A DNA stretch of 64,000 nucleotides from NCBI GenBank assembly GCA_016719105.1, contig JADKAQ010000003.1:62001-126000 (forward strand), written 5' to 3'. The translations under genes were made by a program, and so were the position numbers. The DNA is from Gemmatimonadota bacterium (lineage in GTDB: Bacteria > Gemmatimonadota > Gemmatimonadetes > Gemmatimonadales > Gemmatimonadaceae). The notes beneath the pieces are model-generated. The model was not told the origin of the DNA and made no database searches. It saw only the letters and a program-made list of their open reading frames with translations. Numbering within the stretch: the first letter of the stretch is position 1; every line of letters starts with the position of its first letter. Below are positions 37,471 to 47,044 of the stretch, in pieces.

Positions 37471-38283
37471 TCACAGGTGGCGCAGGAAGCGCTCGGGGTT
37501 CGCCAGGAAATCGCGGGTCAGCGACACATGCTCCAGCTCCTCGTAGGGTACCGGCTGCACGGGCGTGGCATCGAACGAGTAGATCGTCGCACCGGGGAAG
37601 GCGAGCAGGATCGGCGAGTGCGTGGCAATGATGAACTGCGACGACTGCGCGACCATGTCCGTGAGCATGGCCATGAAGGCCAACTGGCTCTGGGGCGAGA
37701 GCGGGGCCTCGGGCTCGTCGAGCAGGTACAGGCCGTTGGGAGCGAAGCGCGACTGGAACAGCTTGAGAAAGCTCTGCCCGTGCGAATTGGCGTCGAGATC
37801 CACGCCGTAGCGCGCTTCCATGTCGCGCAACGAGGCGGCAATCGGGCCGAGGCGAAGGGCGCGGGCGTGGTCGGAGCGGTCGCGATATTCCTCGTCGATG
37901 GCGGCCTGCTCCACCAGGAAGGCGGCGCGCATGCGCGCGATGGTCCTGGTGAAGCCGAAGAAGTCCTCCGCCCGGAGGAAGAACCCGCGCCGCGCGCGCG
38001 CGGCGCGCCAGATGAGGGTGATCGCCGTGGCCAGCGTGCGCTGCGCAGCCAGCGTCTCGTCGGCATCAACGCGCAGTTCGCTCCCCACCGAGGGGAGCCC
38101 CGACGCCGCGGCGATCGCCTCGAGCAACGTCGACTTCCCCGAGCCGTTCTCACCGACGAAAAAGGTGACCGCCGACGGGAAGGCGAGCTCGCCGAGCGAC
38201 CGGATGGTGGGGACCGAGTAGGGAAAGACCTCCGATTGGAGCTCGGACGGCGGGCGAAGTCGGAGCGATCGCAGTGGCAGCAT
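37471..38283 (-). CDS. Predicted ABC-type AAA ATPase (COG3910-like)
   Basis: 270 residues from ATG 38283; the longer open frame upstream overlaps the divergent S9 peptidase gene and is unlikely. Walker A GENGSGKST at 44-52, Walker B LYLLDEPEAPLS, then a switch histidine in IIATHSP. It resembles the small soluble ATPases annotated as predicted ATPase or AAA_23. It lacks membrane segments, so it is not a transporter subunit on its own. Role unknown. Confidence 0.85.
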   Translation of the reverse strand: MLPLRSLRLRPPSELQSEVFPYSVPTIRSLGELAFPSAVTFFVGENGSGKSTLLEAIAAASGLPSVGSELRVDADETLAAQRTLATAITLIWRAARARRGFFLRAEDFFGFTRTIARMRAAFLVEQAAIDEEYRDRSDHARALRLGPIAASLRDMEARYGVDLDANSHGQSFLKLFQSRFAPNGLYLLDEPEAPLSPQSQLAFMAMLTDMVAQSSQFIIATHSPILLAFPGATIYSFDATPVQPVPYEELEHVSLTRDFLANPERFLRHL

Positions 38284-38380
38284 TGTGAGCGCTCGCGTCG
38301 TATAGGGGCGGACGGTACTGGCGCCACTCGGCGCCCGGCCGGAGTTTAGCGCCTGAATCATCACGTCCGGAGTCCTCACC

Positions 38381-40564
38381 ATGCGAACGTCTGTCCGCGT
38401 AGTCCTCGCCCTGGGTGCCGTGGGAGTCGCCGTCCCGGCGGCCTGGGCCCAAGGGAGCCCGCGCGCCTTCACTCCCGCCGACTGGTACAAGGTCACGACC
38501 TTGTCCTCACCGGCGGTCTCGCCCGATGGCAAGCGCGTCGCCTTCACGGTGACGACGGTGCGCGAAAGCGAGAATCGTCGACACAGCGAAGTGTGGGTCG
38601 TGTCGACGGCGGGTGGCGAGGCCCAGCGCTTCACCGCGCCGGGGTACGAATCGTCCAACCCGCGCTGGTCGCCCGACGGGTCGTGGCTGCTCTTCGCCTC
38701 GCAGCGTCCCGGCGGCGGACGCGGACGCTCGTGGGGGCTGCGCATGGACGAGCCGGGGGGCGAAGCCGTCGCGACCGATCGATACCCGGCCGGCTCGGTA
38801 CCTAACGACAAGCGTTTCGTGGTCTGGAGCGAGGGGGGGGCCCCGGACTCTGCTGGTGTCGACACCACGCGTCGCGATCCGTTCGGGCGCATGCAGCCCA
38901 TGGCCCGCCCGCCGTACGGCGCGATCACGCGCCCCCTCGAGCCGGCGCGCTTCGACGGGCGGCACATCACCGAGATGCGCTACAAGTCCAACGGGCCTGG
39001 CTTCCTCCCCGGGCCACGCGAGAAGCGCATCTATCGTCCCGCGCAGCTCTGGATGCAGCTGCTGGACGGCGCCGCCAAGAAGCAGATGATCGACAGCACC
39101 GCCTACTCGCGCCGCGGCGCTGCGGTGTCGCCTGACGGCAAGTGGGTCGCCTTCATTGCCGACGCGGGGCTCCGTCCCGACTCGGTGGTGGAGGCCGAGC
39201 GTGACTCGCTGGCGCGCCTGCCCTACAACGCCAAGCGTGACGAGGCGCCGCGCAACGACGCCGACATCTTCGTGGTCGCCGTCACGGGCGGCACGCCGCG
39301 CCGCCTGACGAGTGCGATGGGGAGCGAAGGTGACGTGCAGTGGTCGCCCGACGGGAAGTGGATCTCGTTTTCCAGTGCGCCGACGCGGGTGAACAGCGAA
39401 CGGCTGTACGTCGTCGATGCCAACGGGGGGACGCCGGTCAACCTGCTGGGGGATTGGCAGTACGAGCCCGGGTCGCATGCCTGGCTCCCCGACGGACGCA
39501 TCGCGATGAGCGCCGAGGTGGGGGGGCGCAGTGCACTCTTCCACATCGATCCGCAGACCAAGGCGATGAAGGAAGTGCTGGGCGGGCGCCGCCAGATGCG
39601 CGGCTTCAGCATGGATGACGCGGGGAAGGTCGTGGCATACGTCGCCACGAGCATGGACAAGCCGACGGAACTCTACATCGCCAATGCCGACGGCAGCGGG
39701 GAGCGTCGCCTGACGAGCTTCAACGACGCGATCGTCAAGGACGTCGCCTTCAGCGATGCCGAGCGCTTCACGTACAAGAGCGTCGGCAACCTGGAGATCG
39801 AGGGGTGGCTGATGAAGCCGTACGGCTACCAGCCGGGGAAGAAGTACCCGGTGGCGCTGTACATCCATGGCGGGCCGCACTCGGCGTACGGCGAAGGGTG
39901 GTTCGACGAGTTCCAGAACCTGGCCGGGGCGGGGATGTTCGTGCTCTTCACCAATCCGCGCGGCTCGTCGGGCTATGGTGCGAAGTTCACCTTTGCCACC
40001 CGCGGGCGCTGGTTTGCCGAGGACTACCAGGACCTCATGAAGGCCGTTGACATCGTGGCCCTGCGCCCGGACGTCGATTCCACGCGCATGGGCGTCACCG
40101 GTGGTTCGTATGGCGGCGTGATGACGGCGTGGGTGACGGCCAAGACGACGCGCTTCAAGGCGGCGCAGGCCGATCGCATGATCAGCAACTGGTGGTCCTG
40201 GTATGGGACGAGCGACGCCCAGGGGCTCACCGAGTTCGAGTTCTTCGGCAAGCCGTGGGACAACCCGGCGATGTACGACTCACTCTCGCCCATCCGGCAC
40301 ATCCGAAAGGTCAAGACGCCGACGTTGATCGTGCAGTCCGAGGAGGATCATCGCACGCCGATGACGGACGCCGAGCAGTGGTACGTCGGCCTCAAGAAGC
40401 AGGGGACGCCGGTGGAGCTCGTTAGGTATCCGCGCTCCACGCACGACCTGTCGCGCACCGGCGAGCCCTGGCTCCTGGTCGACCGGCTGGGGCGGTTGCG
40501 GCAGTGGTTCGGCTACTGGCTCCTCGACCAGACGGCACCCAAGGCGGCGATGGGTGGCTCGTAG
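38381..40564 (+). CDS. S9-family serine peptidase (prolyl oligopeptidase superfamily), secreted
   Basis: 727 residues with a signal peptide (VVLALGAVGVAVPAAWAQG). The N-terminal two-thirds is a WD/TolB-like beta-propeller (SPAVSPDGKRVAF, NPRWSPDGSW, DVQWSPDGKWISF). The C-terminal alpha/beta-hydrolase has the nucleophile near residue 576 in GGSYGG, an Asp in QSEEDHRTP and a His in RSTHDL. This resembles dipeptidyl or acylaminoacyl peptidases that work outside the cytoplasm. Transcribed divergently from the AAA ATPase gene; a hairpin terminator follows. Confidence 0.93.
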   Translation: MRTSVRVVLALGAVGVAVPAAWAQGSPRAFTPADWYKVTTLSSPAVSPDGKRVAFTVTTVRESENRRHSEVWVVSTAGGEAQRFTAPGYESSNPRWSPDGSWLLFASQRPGGGRGRSWGLRMDEPGGEAVATDRYPAGSVPNDKRFVVWSEGGAPDSAGVDTTRRDPFGRMQPMARPPYGAITRPLEPARFDGRHITEMRYKSNGPGFLPGPREKRIYRPAQLWMQLLDGAAKKQMIDSTAYSRRGAAVSPDGKWVAFIADAGLRPDSVVEAERDSLARLPYNAKRDEAPRNDADIFVVAVTGGTPRRLTSAMGSEGDVQWSPDGKWISFSSAPTRVNSERLYVVDANGGTPVNLLGDWQYEPGSHAWLPDGRIAMSAEVGGRSALFHIDPQTKAMKEVLGGRRQMRGFSMDDAGKVVAYVATSMDKPTELYIANADGSGERRLTSFNDAIVKDVAFSDAERFTYKSVGNLEIEGWLMKPYGYQPGKKYPVALYIHGGPHSAYGEGWFDEFQNLAGAGMFVLFTNPRGSSGYGAKFTFATRGRWFAEDYQDLMKAVDIVALRPDVDSTRMGVTGGSYGGVMTAWVTAKTTRFKAAQADRMISNWWSWYGTSDAQGLTEFEFFGKPWDNPAMYDSLSPIRHIRKVKTPTLIVQSEEDHRTPMTDAEQWYVGLKKQGTPVELVRYPRSTHDLSRTGEPWLLVDRLGRLRQWFGYWLLDQTAPKAAMGGS

Positions 40565-40617
40565 TCGCAACTGACCGACGGGCGGCGCTGCAAACGGCGT
40601 TCGCCTGGTGCATCTTT

Positions 40618-40647
40618 CGCGCGGTGCGGAACCCTCCGCACCGCGCG
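40618..40647 (+). terminator. Hairpin terminator after the S9 peptidase gene
   Basis: Perfect 13-bp stem, CGCGCGGTGCGGA at 40618-40630 with its complement at 40635-40647, and a 4-nt loop ACCC. It is followed by CTTCGTTT and lies 53 nt after the peptidase stop. It also abuts the start of the glycosyltransferase gene. Confidence 0.78.
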
Positions 40648-40653
40648 CTTCGT

Positions 40654-41823
40654 TTGCCCCACGTGATCGTCGTCCTCGCTGCCCTGCAGGGGCTCGCCCT
40701 CCTCCTCGTCATCGTCCGGCTCCTCCCCGGGCGTCGCCGTCGTCCTCCCGTCGCCCCGATCCCCGAGGGGGTGGAGGGGACGTCGGTCTCGGTGGTCGTC
40801 GCCACGCTCAATGAGGCCAGGCGCATCGGCCCGTGCCTGGCGGGGCTGGCGAAGCAAGGGGCGCCACTCCGTGAGGTGATCGTCGTCGACTCGCACTCGA
40901 AGGACGCGACGCCGGCGATGGTTGAGGAAGTTGCAGCTCGCGACCCGCGCTTCCGCCTCGTGAACGATCCGCCCCTCCCGGCCGGCTGGGTGGGGAAGGT
41001 GTGGGCGCTGCAGCATGGGCTGGGCGAGGCGACGAGCGAGTGGGTCCTGGGGATCGACGCCGATACCGAGCCACAGCCAGGGATGGTGGCCGCCGTGGTG
41101 CAGGCAGCACAGGCGATGCGCTACGACGTCGTGTCGTTTGCACCGCAGTTTGCCGACATGACGAGCGCCGAGCAGTGGTTGCAGCCGTCGATGCTGCTCA
41201 CGCTGGTGTATCGCTTCGGGGCGGCGGGGATGGCCGACCCACCCCCCGATCGCGTGATGGCGAACGGACAGTGTTTCCTGGCGCGGCGCGAGGTCCTGTT
41301 GGCGAACGGCGGCTATGAGGTGTCGCGGCAGTCGTGGGCCGACGACGTCACGCTCGCGCGCTCGCTCGCGTCGCGTGGGGTGCGCGTCGGCTTCCTCGAT
41401 GGCTCGCGCCTGTACAAGGTGCGGGCCTACGACAGCCTGGGGCACATGTGGCGCGAGTGGGGGCGCTCGTTCGACCTGAGCGATGCGACCACGCGCGTGC
41501 GCCAGTGGTTCGATGTGCTTTACATCGCCCTGGCCCAGGGGATGCCGTGGCTGGTGCTGCTGGCCTTCGCGCTCGGCGCGCTTTCGGCACAGACACCGGC
41601 GGGGCTCGTACTCCTGCGCCTCAACCAGACCCTCGTGGCCATACGCGTGCTGATGCTCCTCGCGCTGTGGGGGAGCTACGAGCGTCGATCCATGGGGTTC
41701 TGGCTGTCGCCGTTCGCCGATCCCGTCGCGGCCTGGCGCCTGATTCTCTCGACCGTGCGTCGCCCAACAGGATGGCGCGGGCGCACCTTCACGTTAGGGA
41801 GCGCCCCCGACCCGTCGCGTTAG
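40654..41823 (+). CDS. Membrane-anchored family-2 glycosyltransferase
   Basis: 389 residues from TTG 40654; GTG 40663 is an alternative and no ATG precedes the first hydrophobic segment. An N-terminal helix (VIVVLAALQGLALLLVIVRLL) anchors a GT-A domain: VSVVVATLNEARRIGPCLAGL, VIVVDSHSKDAT, the DxD-like GIDADTEP, and the acceptor segment QSWADDVTLARSLASRG. Two or three C-terminal membrane helices follow. It looks like the HpnB/CruC-type glycosyltransferases of hopanoid or carotenoid metabolism, but that assignment is only a resemblance; no other such genes are nearby. Confidence 0.8.
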   Translation: MPHVIVVLAALQGLALLLVIVRLLPGRRRRPPVAPIPEGVEGTSVSVVVATLNEARRIGPCLAGLAKQGAPLREVIVVDSHSKDATPAMVEEVAARDPRFRLVNDPPLPAGWVGKVWALQHGLGEATSEWVLGIDADTEPQPGMVAAVVQAAQAMRYDVVSFAPQFADMTSAEQWLQPSMLLTLVYRFGAAGMADPPPDRVMANGQCFLARREVLLANGGYEVSRQSWADDVTLARSLASRGVRVGFLDGSRLYKVRAYDSLGHMWREWGRSFDLSDATTRVRQWFDVLYIALAQGMPWLVLLAFALGALSAQTPAGLVLLRLNQTLVAIRVLMLLALWGSYERRSMGFWLSPFADPVAAWRLILSTVRRPTGWRGRTFTLGSAPDPSR

Positions 41824-42332
41824 CACGCCGTTCGACCGGCGTTCCGCACGTCCGGATCCCGTCGACTCCGTGGCACCACGTGAGACGACGAGGTGATCCC
41901 AGCCGTCCCGGGCGCGCGGGGGATTCTATGGTAGGGGAGGGCGATCGCCGTTAGGCGGTCGGCGCGGTCCCGCGCGTCGCGCCTGGGCGGACGTCCGACG
42001 ACGCGCGTGTCGTCGTTCGGCGGACGATGACGCCGGGGATTTCACGCACGGGAGGTCCGGCGGACGTGCACGGCACGGAACGCGCGCGAATCGCTCATGC
42101 GGTCGTCAGCGTTTTCCCGCTTTTTCCCCGGATTCTGTCAGCGGGATTCCCTACAGACGATTCCTGCCCCCGGTACGATGCTTTCCTCTGTCGGCACGCA
42201 ACGACCGGAGGCGCTGTTCCCTGCAGCGCTCGACTCGGCGGGCAGTGAACTCCGGACTGGCCAACATTGAGGGCGCATCACGGCACGTGCGACCGGCCGA
42301 CGGTCGGATGCGCCGCCCCGGAGGAGTCTGTC
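41824..42332. other. 509-nt intergenic region upstream of the korAB-rnf operon
   Basis: No convincing coding frame. A weak 7-bp hairpin (CGACGAC/GTCGTCG with a 6-nt loop, 41996-42015) may terminate the glycosyltransferase transcript. The stretch 42110-42180 is relatively AT-rich (CGCTTTTTCCCCGGATTC) and is the likely promoter zone. A clear GGAGGAG Shine-Dalgarno at 42320-42326 serves the next gene. Confidence 0.5.
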
Positions 42333-44243
42333 GTGTCCGTGAGCAACGAGGTCGTGGTGAACGGCAGTACCCTGGCCACACGCGCGGCACCCACCATCCG
42401 CCGGCTGCGCGAGCACACCGTCGAAGTCGTCTCCGACTCCGGTGAAGGGGCCCAAAAGTGCTCGCAGATCTTCGGCGCGGTGACGGCAAAGATGGGGAAC
42501 GGCGTCTGGACGGTGGAGATCATCCCGGCCGAGATCCAGCCCCCCGCACGCGTGCCCGAGGGAGCGAGCGGCAATCGAATCCGCATCGGCGCGGGGCAGG
42601 TGACCAATTGGGGCGATGAAACCAACCTCGTCGTGGCCTTCAACGAGCAGGTGCTGCTGGCACGGCATCGGCTGAAGGCACTGGCCCCCGACGCGACCGT
42701 CCTCATTGAAGACAAGTGGGCGACCCACGACGACCCGGAGATTCGCGAGCAGTGGACGCGCGCGATGGCGGAGCTGTCGTCGACCGGCTATCGCCTGGTG
42801 ATGGTCCCGATGGAGGAGCAGTGCCTCACGCTCGTGGACGACCCGCGCAAGGGCAAGAACATGTTCGCCCTCGGGATGCTCTCGTGGATCTACGACCGTG
42901 ACCTTGAGCGCGTGTACGAGCAGATCGCGCACACCTTCCGCAAGAAGTCGGAGGCGGTGTACCAACGCAACGTCGAGCTGGTGAACCTCGGGTACGCCTG
43001 GGCCGCCGAGCACCTGGACTTCCGCATCGCGATCCCGCCGGAGCCTAACGAGCAGGCGATGGTGGTGATGAACGGCAACGAGGCGCTGGGGATGGGGGCC
43101 ATCGCGTCGGGGATGGAGCTCTGCGCGATGTACCCGATCACCCCGGCTACGTCGGTGTCGCACTACCTGTCCGAGGTCTTCGAGAAGTTCGGCGGCGTGG
43201 TGCACCAGGCCGAGGACGAGATCGCCGCCGCCGGGGTCGCCATTGGCGCCTCGTATGCCGGCAAGGTCGCCTTCACCATCACCTCCGGCCCCGGGCTCGC
43301 GCTCAAGACCGAGTTTCTCGGGCTGGCGATCATGACCGAGATCCCGCTCGTGGTGGTGGACGTGCAGCGTGGGGGGCCGAGCACCGGGCTTCCCACGAAG
43401 GTCGAGCAGTCGGACCTCCTCGCGGCGCTGTATGCGCAGCCTGGCGACGCCCCGCGTGTCGTGCTGGCGCCGGCGACCATCGAGGAGTGCTTCCATATCA
43501 TGGTCACGGCGCGCCGGATCGCCGAGGCGTTCCGCTGCGTGGTGATGGTACTCTCGGACGCGAACCTCGCGACCGGGGTGCAGCCCTTCCCGCGCCCGTC
43601 GCTCGATGTGCGCTGGCAGGCTGACGCGCTGGATCTCGGCGCCGTCCCTGAGGGAACGAAGGCCTACGCGTGGAATGCGGACACGGGGCTGTCGCGCCGG
43701 GTGATCCCGGGGCAGGGAGGCGGCATGCACACGGTCACCGGGCTCTCGCACGACGAGGGGAGCAAGGTGGCGTACAGCGCCGGCGTGCACGCCAAGGGGA
43801 TGGCGATGCGCTCGCGCAAGCTCGCCGTGCTCGGCTCGCTCCTCGCGCCGCCGACACCCTACGGGGCCGATGCAGGCGACCTGCTCATCATCGGGTGGGG
43901 GAGCACGAAGGGGGCGATCGAGGAAGCGGTGGACCGGGCCCGCGCTGCGGGGGGGTCGGTGGCCTCGTTGCACCTGCGCTTCCTCTCGCCCATGGAACCG
44001 GGGCTCGCAGAGATCTTCCGGCGCTTCCGCAAGGTGGCGACGGTGGAGATCAACTACAGCGACACGGTGGGCGACCCGTACATCACCGAGGAGAACCGGC
44101 GCCGCGGACAGCTCTCCTGGCTGCTGCGCGCGCAGACGCTCGTCGACGTCGACTGCTGGACGCGTACCCCCGGCGAGCCGCTTCGCCCTGCGGCGATCGT
44201 CGAGGCCATTCACGACCTGATGCCGGCGCGAGGTGACGCATGA
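42333..44243 (+). CDS. korA: 2-oxoacid:ferredoxin oxidoreductase, fused gamma-alpha subunit
   Basis: 636 residues from GTG 42333 with GGAGGAG 6 nt upstream. The first about 200 residues are the gamma-type domain (DSGEGAQKCSQIFGAVTAKMG), then the alpha domain (NEALGMGAIASGMELCAMYPITPATSV) with pyrimidine-binding residues, and the C-terminal transketolase-like part (LLIIGWGSTKGAIEEAV). With the beta subunit next door it forms a KorAB-type enzyme that oxidatively decarboxylates a 2-oxoacid, most often 2-oxoglutarate, to acyl-CoA and reduces ferredoxin. ATGA overlap with korB and co-location with rnf genes indicate that reduced ferredoxin feeds Rnf. Confidence 0.9.
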   Translation: MSVSNEVVVNGSTLATRAAPTIRRLREHTVEVVSDSGEGAQKCSQIFGAVTAKMGNGVWTVEIIPAEIQPPARVPEGASGNRIRIGAGQVTNWGDETNLVVAFNEQVLLARHRLKALAPDATVLIEDKWATHDDPEIREQWTRAMAELSSTGYRLVMVPMEEQCLTLVDDPRKGKNMFALGMLSWIYDRDLERVYEQIAHTFRKKSEAVYQRNVELVNLGYAWAAEHLDFRIAIPPEPNEQAMVVMNGNEALGMGAIASGMELCAMYPITPATSVSHYLSEVFEKFGGVVHQAEDEIAAAGVAIGASYAGKVAFTITSGPGLALKTEFLGLAIMTEIPLVVVDVQRGGPSTGLPTKVEQSDLLAALYAQPGDAPRVVLAPATIEECFHIMVTARRIAEAFRCVVMVLSDANLATGVQPFPRPSLDVRWQADALDLGAVPEGTKAYAWNADTGLSRRVIPGQGGGMHTVTGLSHDEGSKVAYSAGVHAKGMAMRSRKLAVLGSLLAPPTPYGADAGDLLIIGWGSTKGAIEEAVDRARAAGGSVASLHLRFLSPMEPGLAEIFRRFRKVATVEINYSDTVGDPYITEENRRRGQLSWLLRAQTLVDVDCWTRTPGEPLRPAAIVEAIHDLMPARGDA

Positions 44244-45187
44244 GTGCCTGTTCCCTGCACGTCCTGGCGACGGACGACAGTCGCACGTTCGGAGTCAGTG
44301 ACTACGAGGGCGCGCGCGCGCGCTGGTGCCCTGGATGCGGCGATCACTCCGTGCTGGCGTCGGTCGAGAAGCTGCTGGCGAGTGAGCAGCTCAAGCCGGA
44401 GGAGACGGTCTTCGTCTCGGGGATCGGCTGCTCGTCGCGCTTTCCGCACTACCTGAGTACCTATGGCTTCCACGGGATCCACGGGCGCGCCCTCCCGGTC
44501 GCGACGGGGATCAAGCTGCACCGTCCGGAACTGTCGGTGTTCGTGGTGATGGGCGATGGCGACTGTACGTCGATCGGGGCCGGGCACTGGGTGCACACGC
44601 TGCGCTACAATCCCGACATGGTGGTCATGATGCTCGACAACGGCATCTATGGCCTCACCAAGAACCAGACCTCGCCGACGACACCGCAGGGGCTGCCGAG
44701 CAACACGCAGCCCGGGGGGTCGATCCTGATGCCACTCAACCCCCTATCGGTGGCGCTCGGGATCAGCAACGCGTCGTTTGTGGCGCAGACGGCGGAGTTC
44801 GTCCCGGCGCATCTCTACGCGACGCTCAAGGCGGCCTTCCATCATCGCGGCCTCTCGTTCGTGCGCATTCTGCAGCGCTGCCCGGTCTTCACGCCGGGGA
44901 TCTTCGCGGAGGCGGTCAAGAAGCCGGCGTTGGTGGAGCTGTTGGTGCACGACGATGGCGTCGTGGTTCCCGAGATCGAGGCGATCTACAAGTCGCGAAT
45001 CGCGCACGACCCGCGCGACATCGACCGGGCGCGCCACCTGGCCGATGCGACCGAGACGATCAAGCTGGGCGTGTACTTCAAGGATCCTTCGCGCCCCCGC
45101 TACGAGGAGGTGCGCCGAGTGACACCCCGCACGCCGCAGGAACGCAACGACCTTCTCAATGCGGAGTTCGATCGATATGCCGTCTGA
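44240..45187 (+). CDS. korB: 2-oxoacid:ferredoxin oxidoreductase, beta (TPP) subunit
   Basis: 315 residues. The thiamine diphosphate site is GDGD...N with MGDGDCTSIGAGHWVH and MMLDNGIYGLTKNQTSPTT. The iron-sulfur cluster ligands begin with WCPGCGDH near residue 30 and include GIGCSSRF. Length and motifs match KorB. It overlaps korA by 4 nt and the next gene by 11 nt, so translation is tightly coupled. Whether the substrate is 2-oxoglutarate or another 2-oxoacid cannot be read from the sequence. Confidence 0.92.
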   Translation: MSACSLHVLATDDSRTFGVSDYEGARARWCPGCGDHSVLASVEKLLASEQLKPEETVFVSGIGCSSRFPHYLSTYGFHGIHGRALPVATGIKLHRPELSVFVVMGDGDCTSIGAGHWVHTLRYNPDMVVMMLDNGIYGLTKNQTSPTTPQGLPSNTQPGGSILMPLNPLSVALGISNASFVAQTAEFVPAHLYATLKAAFHHRGLSFVRILQRCPVFTPGIFAEAVKKPALVELLVHDDGVVVPEIEAIYKSRIAHDPRDIDRARHLADATETIKLGVYFKDPSRPRYEEVRRVTPRTPQERNDLLNAEFDRYAV

Positions 45188-46181
45188 TGCGCGTGTCCAG
45201 ATGGCGCTGGAGCGCCTGGCCCGCCCGATCGGCGAGTTTCGCTCCACGGTGGCAGGGGCGCTGTCGCAGGCCGAGGCGTATCTCGCCGACCAGGAGCCCG
45301 ACGCCGCGAAGCAGGTGGAGCGCCTGCGGCAGGAGTTGGGGCTCTTCGCCGAGGGACGCATCGACGTGGGGCGGTTCAACGCCGTGGCGGTGCAGCGCCC
45401 CGCGCTGTCGATGGCGCACCGTGACCGGCTGCAACGGGCGGTCGACGTCCTCCGGGACGTCCTCGAGCGAGGGGGCACCTTGCACGTGGTCGACGTTCCG
45501 TCCGGGGCGTCGGTGACGCAGGCGGTGGAAGGCGCGCTGTCGCGCGCCGGGCGCGCATTCGGGGCGGTGCTGGCGATCGAGTTGCTGAGCGGTGGGCGGT
45601 ACGTCCCGGCGCAGCACGACACCCTGCTCGACCAGCTGGCGTTCCGCACGTGGACCAAGGCGGAGCGACGCTTCGCCCCGCCGCTCGTGGTCACGGTGGA
45701 CGGCGCCGACCTGCACATCGGCGGGCTCGCCGACTTCCTCGACGGGCGCGAGAAGCTCGTGCTCGTCGTGCGCGGGGCGTCTCCTCCGGCGCCACTGGTC
45801 CGGCTCATCACGCCGGGGACGATGGTGCTGCAGACGAGCGACGACTCGGGGCTCGACCTCGTGGCGACGACGAGCGGGACGGCGATCGCCGCCCTCGTGC
45901 CTGCCGATGCGGCGCGCTTCCTTCACGACCCGGCCCAGGGACGGGAGCCGTGGCAGCGGCTGACGGTCTGGCACATGCCACCGGCGCCCAAGCACGCGTT
46001 AGGCGGGTTGAGCGCGTGGCAGATGCAGGAAGACCTGCGGCAGCTGGAGGCGCTGGCCGCCGGGCCCACGACGACGGCGCCGCTCGGCGGGACGACATCG
46101 GGAAGCGCGCCCGGCCCCGAAGCGGTGGATGTCCTTGCCCGGTGGCTGTTGAGCCAGGCGGACCTCACGGGCGCCGCCTGA
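45177..46181 (+). CDS. Unknown protein embedded in the korAB-rnf operon
   Basis: 334 residues from ATG 45177, overlapping korB by 11 nt. No signal peptide, membrane helix, cysteine cluster or known nucleotide motif is visible. The N-terminal third is helical (LERLARPIGEFRSTVAGALS, DAAKQVERLRQELGLFAEG); the middle has beta/alpha alternation (LHVVDVPSGASVTQAVEGAL; LVVTVDGADLHIGGLADFL). It ends in an acidic, Pro/Thr-rich tail. The family is not recognised. Its strict embedding between the oxidoreductase and rnfB implies a function in the same process. Confidence 0.8.
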   Translation: MPSDARVQMALERLARPIGEFRSTVAGALSQAEAYLADQEPDAAKQVERLRQELGLFAEGRIDVGRFNAVAVQRPALSMAHRDRLQRAVDVLRDVLERGGTLHVVDVPSGASVTQAVEGALSRAGRAFGAVLAIELLSGGRYVPAQHDTLLDQLAFRTWTKAERRFAPPLVVTVDGADLHIGGLADFLDGREKLVLVVRGASPPAPLVRLITPGTMVLQTSDDSGLDLVATTSGTAIAALVPADAARFLHDPAQGREPWQRLTVWHMPPAPKHALGGLSAWQMQEDLRQLEALAAGPTTTAPLGGTTSGSAPGPEAVDVLARWLLSQADLTGAA

Positions 46182-46201
46182 GACGTCGTCGGAGCGATGC
46201 G

Positions 46202-47044
46202 ATGATCGTCACTTCGATACTGATCCTGGGCGGCGTGGGGCTGGCGTTCGCCATCCTCATCGCGCTGGCCAACAAGCGGCTGAAGGTCTGGGAGGACCCG
46301 CGCATCGACGTCGTGGCGTCGATGCTTCCCAATGCCAACTGCGGTGCCTGCGGCCTCCCCGGCTGCCGGGCGTTTGCCGAGCAGGCGGTGGCGGGGGTCA
46401 TTGCCCCGGCCAAGTGCACGGTGTCGAACGAAGCGGGAGTCGTCGCCATCGCCAACTACCTGGGGGTGGACAAGGGGGAGGCCATCAAGCGCGTTGCGCG
46501 CCTGCGCTGTGCTGGCGGCACCGACGTCGCGGTCCAGCGCGCCGATTATCGCGGGCTGCAATCGTGCGCGGCCGCGGCCGCGGTCGCCGGTGGCGGCAAG
46601 GGGTGCACGTGGGGATGCCTGGGCCTCGCCGATTGCGAGGTCTCGTGCGACTTCGATGCCATTCGCATGAGTGCGACCGGCATTCCGGTGGTGGATCCCG
46701 GCAAGTGCACGGCGTGTGGCGACTGTGTGGAGGCGTGCCCGAAGGACCTCTTCGTGCTCATGCCCGTCTCGCAACACCTGCTGGTGCAGTGCCGAAACCT
46801 GCTGTCGGGCGATGAGGTGCTGGAGCAGTGCAAGGTGGCCTGCACGGCGTGCGGGCGATGTGTGCAGGACTCGGCGCCGGGGCTCATCAGTGTGGCCTCG
46901 GGCGTCGCCGTGATCAACCATGACATGATCGCGCAGGAGACCGCGCGGGCAACGGAGCGTTGCCCCACGGACGCGATCGTGTGGCTCGAGGGGGCGCAGT
47001 GCGCCCCGATTCGTCGTACTTCGGCTCGGAGTGCCGTCGCATGA
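46202..47044 (+). CDS. rnfB: Rnf complex iron-sulfur subunit B
   Basis: 280 residues. A single N-terminal membrane helix (SILILGGVGLAFAILIALA) is followed by the Fe-S domain with NCGACGLPGCRAFAE and a fourth Cys further on, then two ferredoxin-type clusters (CTACGDCVEACPKD; CKVACTACGRC). RnfB accepts electrons from reduced ferredoxin at the cytoplasmic face and passes them to RnfC. The TGA overlaps the start of the pyruvate:ferredoxin oxidoreductase gene (ATGA), a direct physical link between the ferredoxin producer and consumer. Confidence 0.92.
   Translation: MIVTSILILGGVGLAFAILIALANKRLKVWEDPRIDVVASMLPNANCGACGLPGCRAFAEQAVAGVIAPAKCTVSNEAGVVAIANYLGVDKGEAIKRVARLRCAGGTDVAVQRADYRGLQSCAAAAAVAGGGKGCTWGCLGLADCEVSCDFDAIRMSATGIPVVDPGKCTACGDCVEACPKDLFVLMPVSQHLLVQCRNLLSGDEVLEQCKVACTACGRCVQDSAPGLISVASGVAVINHDMIAQETARATERCPTDAIVWLEGAQCAPIRRTSARSAVA

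Noticed and set aside
37471..38970. Long minus-strand frame starting at 38970 for the AAA ATPase
   Set aside because: The upstream half overlaps the signal peptide and propeller of the S9 peptidase; ATG 38283 directly precedes the ATPase fold.
46960..47040. Upstream in-frame start for PFOR
   Set aside because: It lies inside rnfB; the ATGA overlap at 47041-47044 fits the operon pattern.
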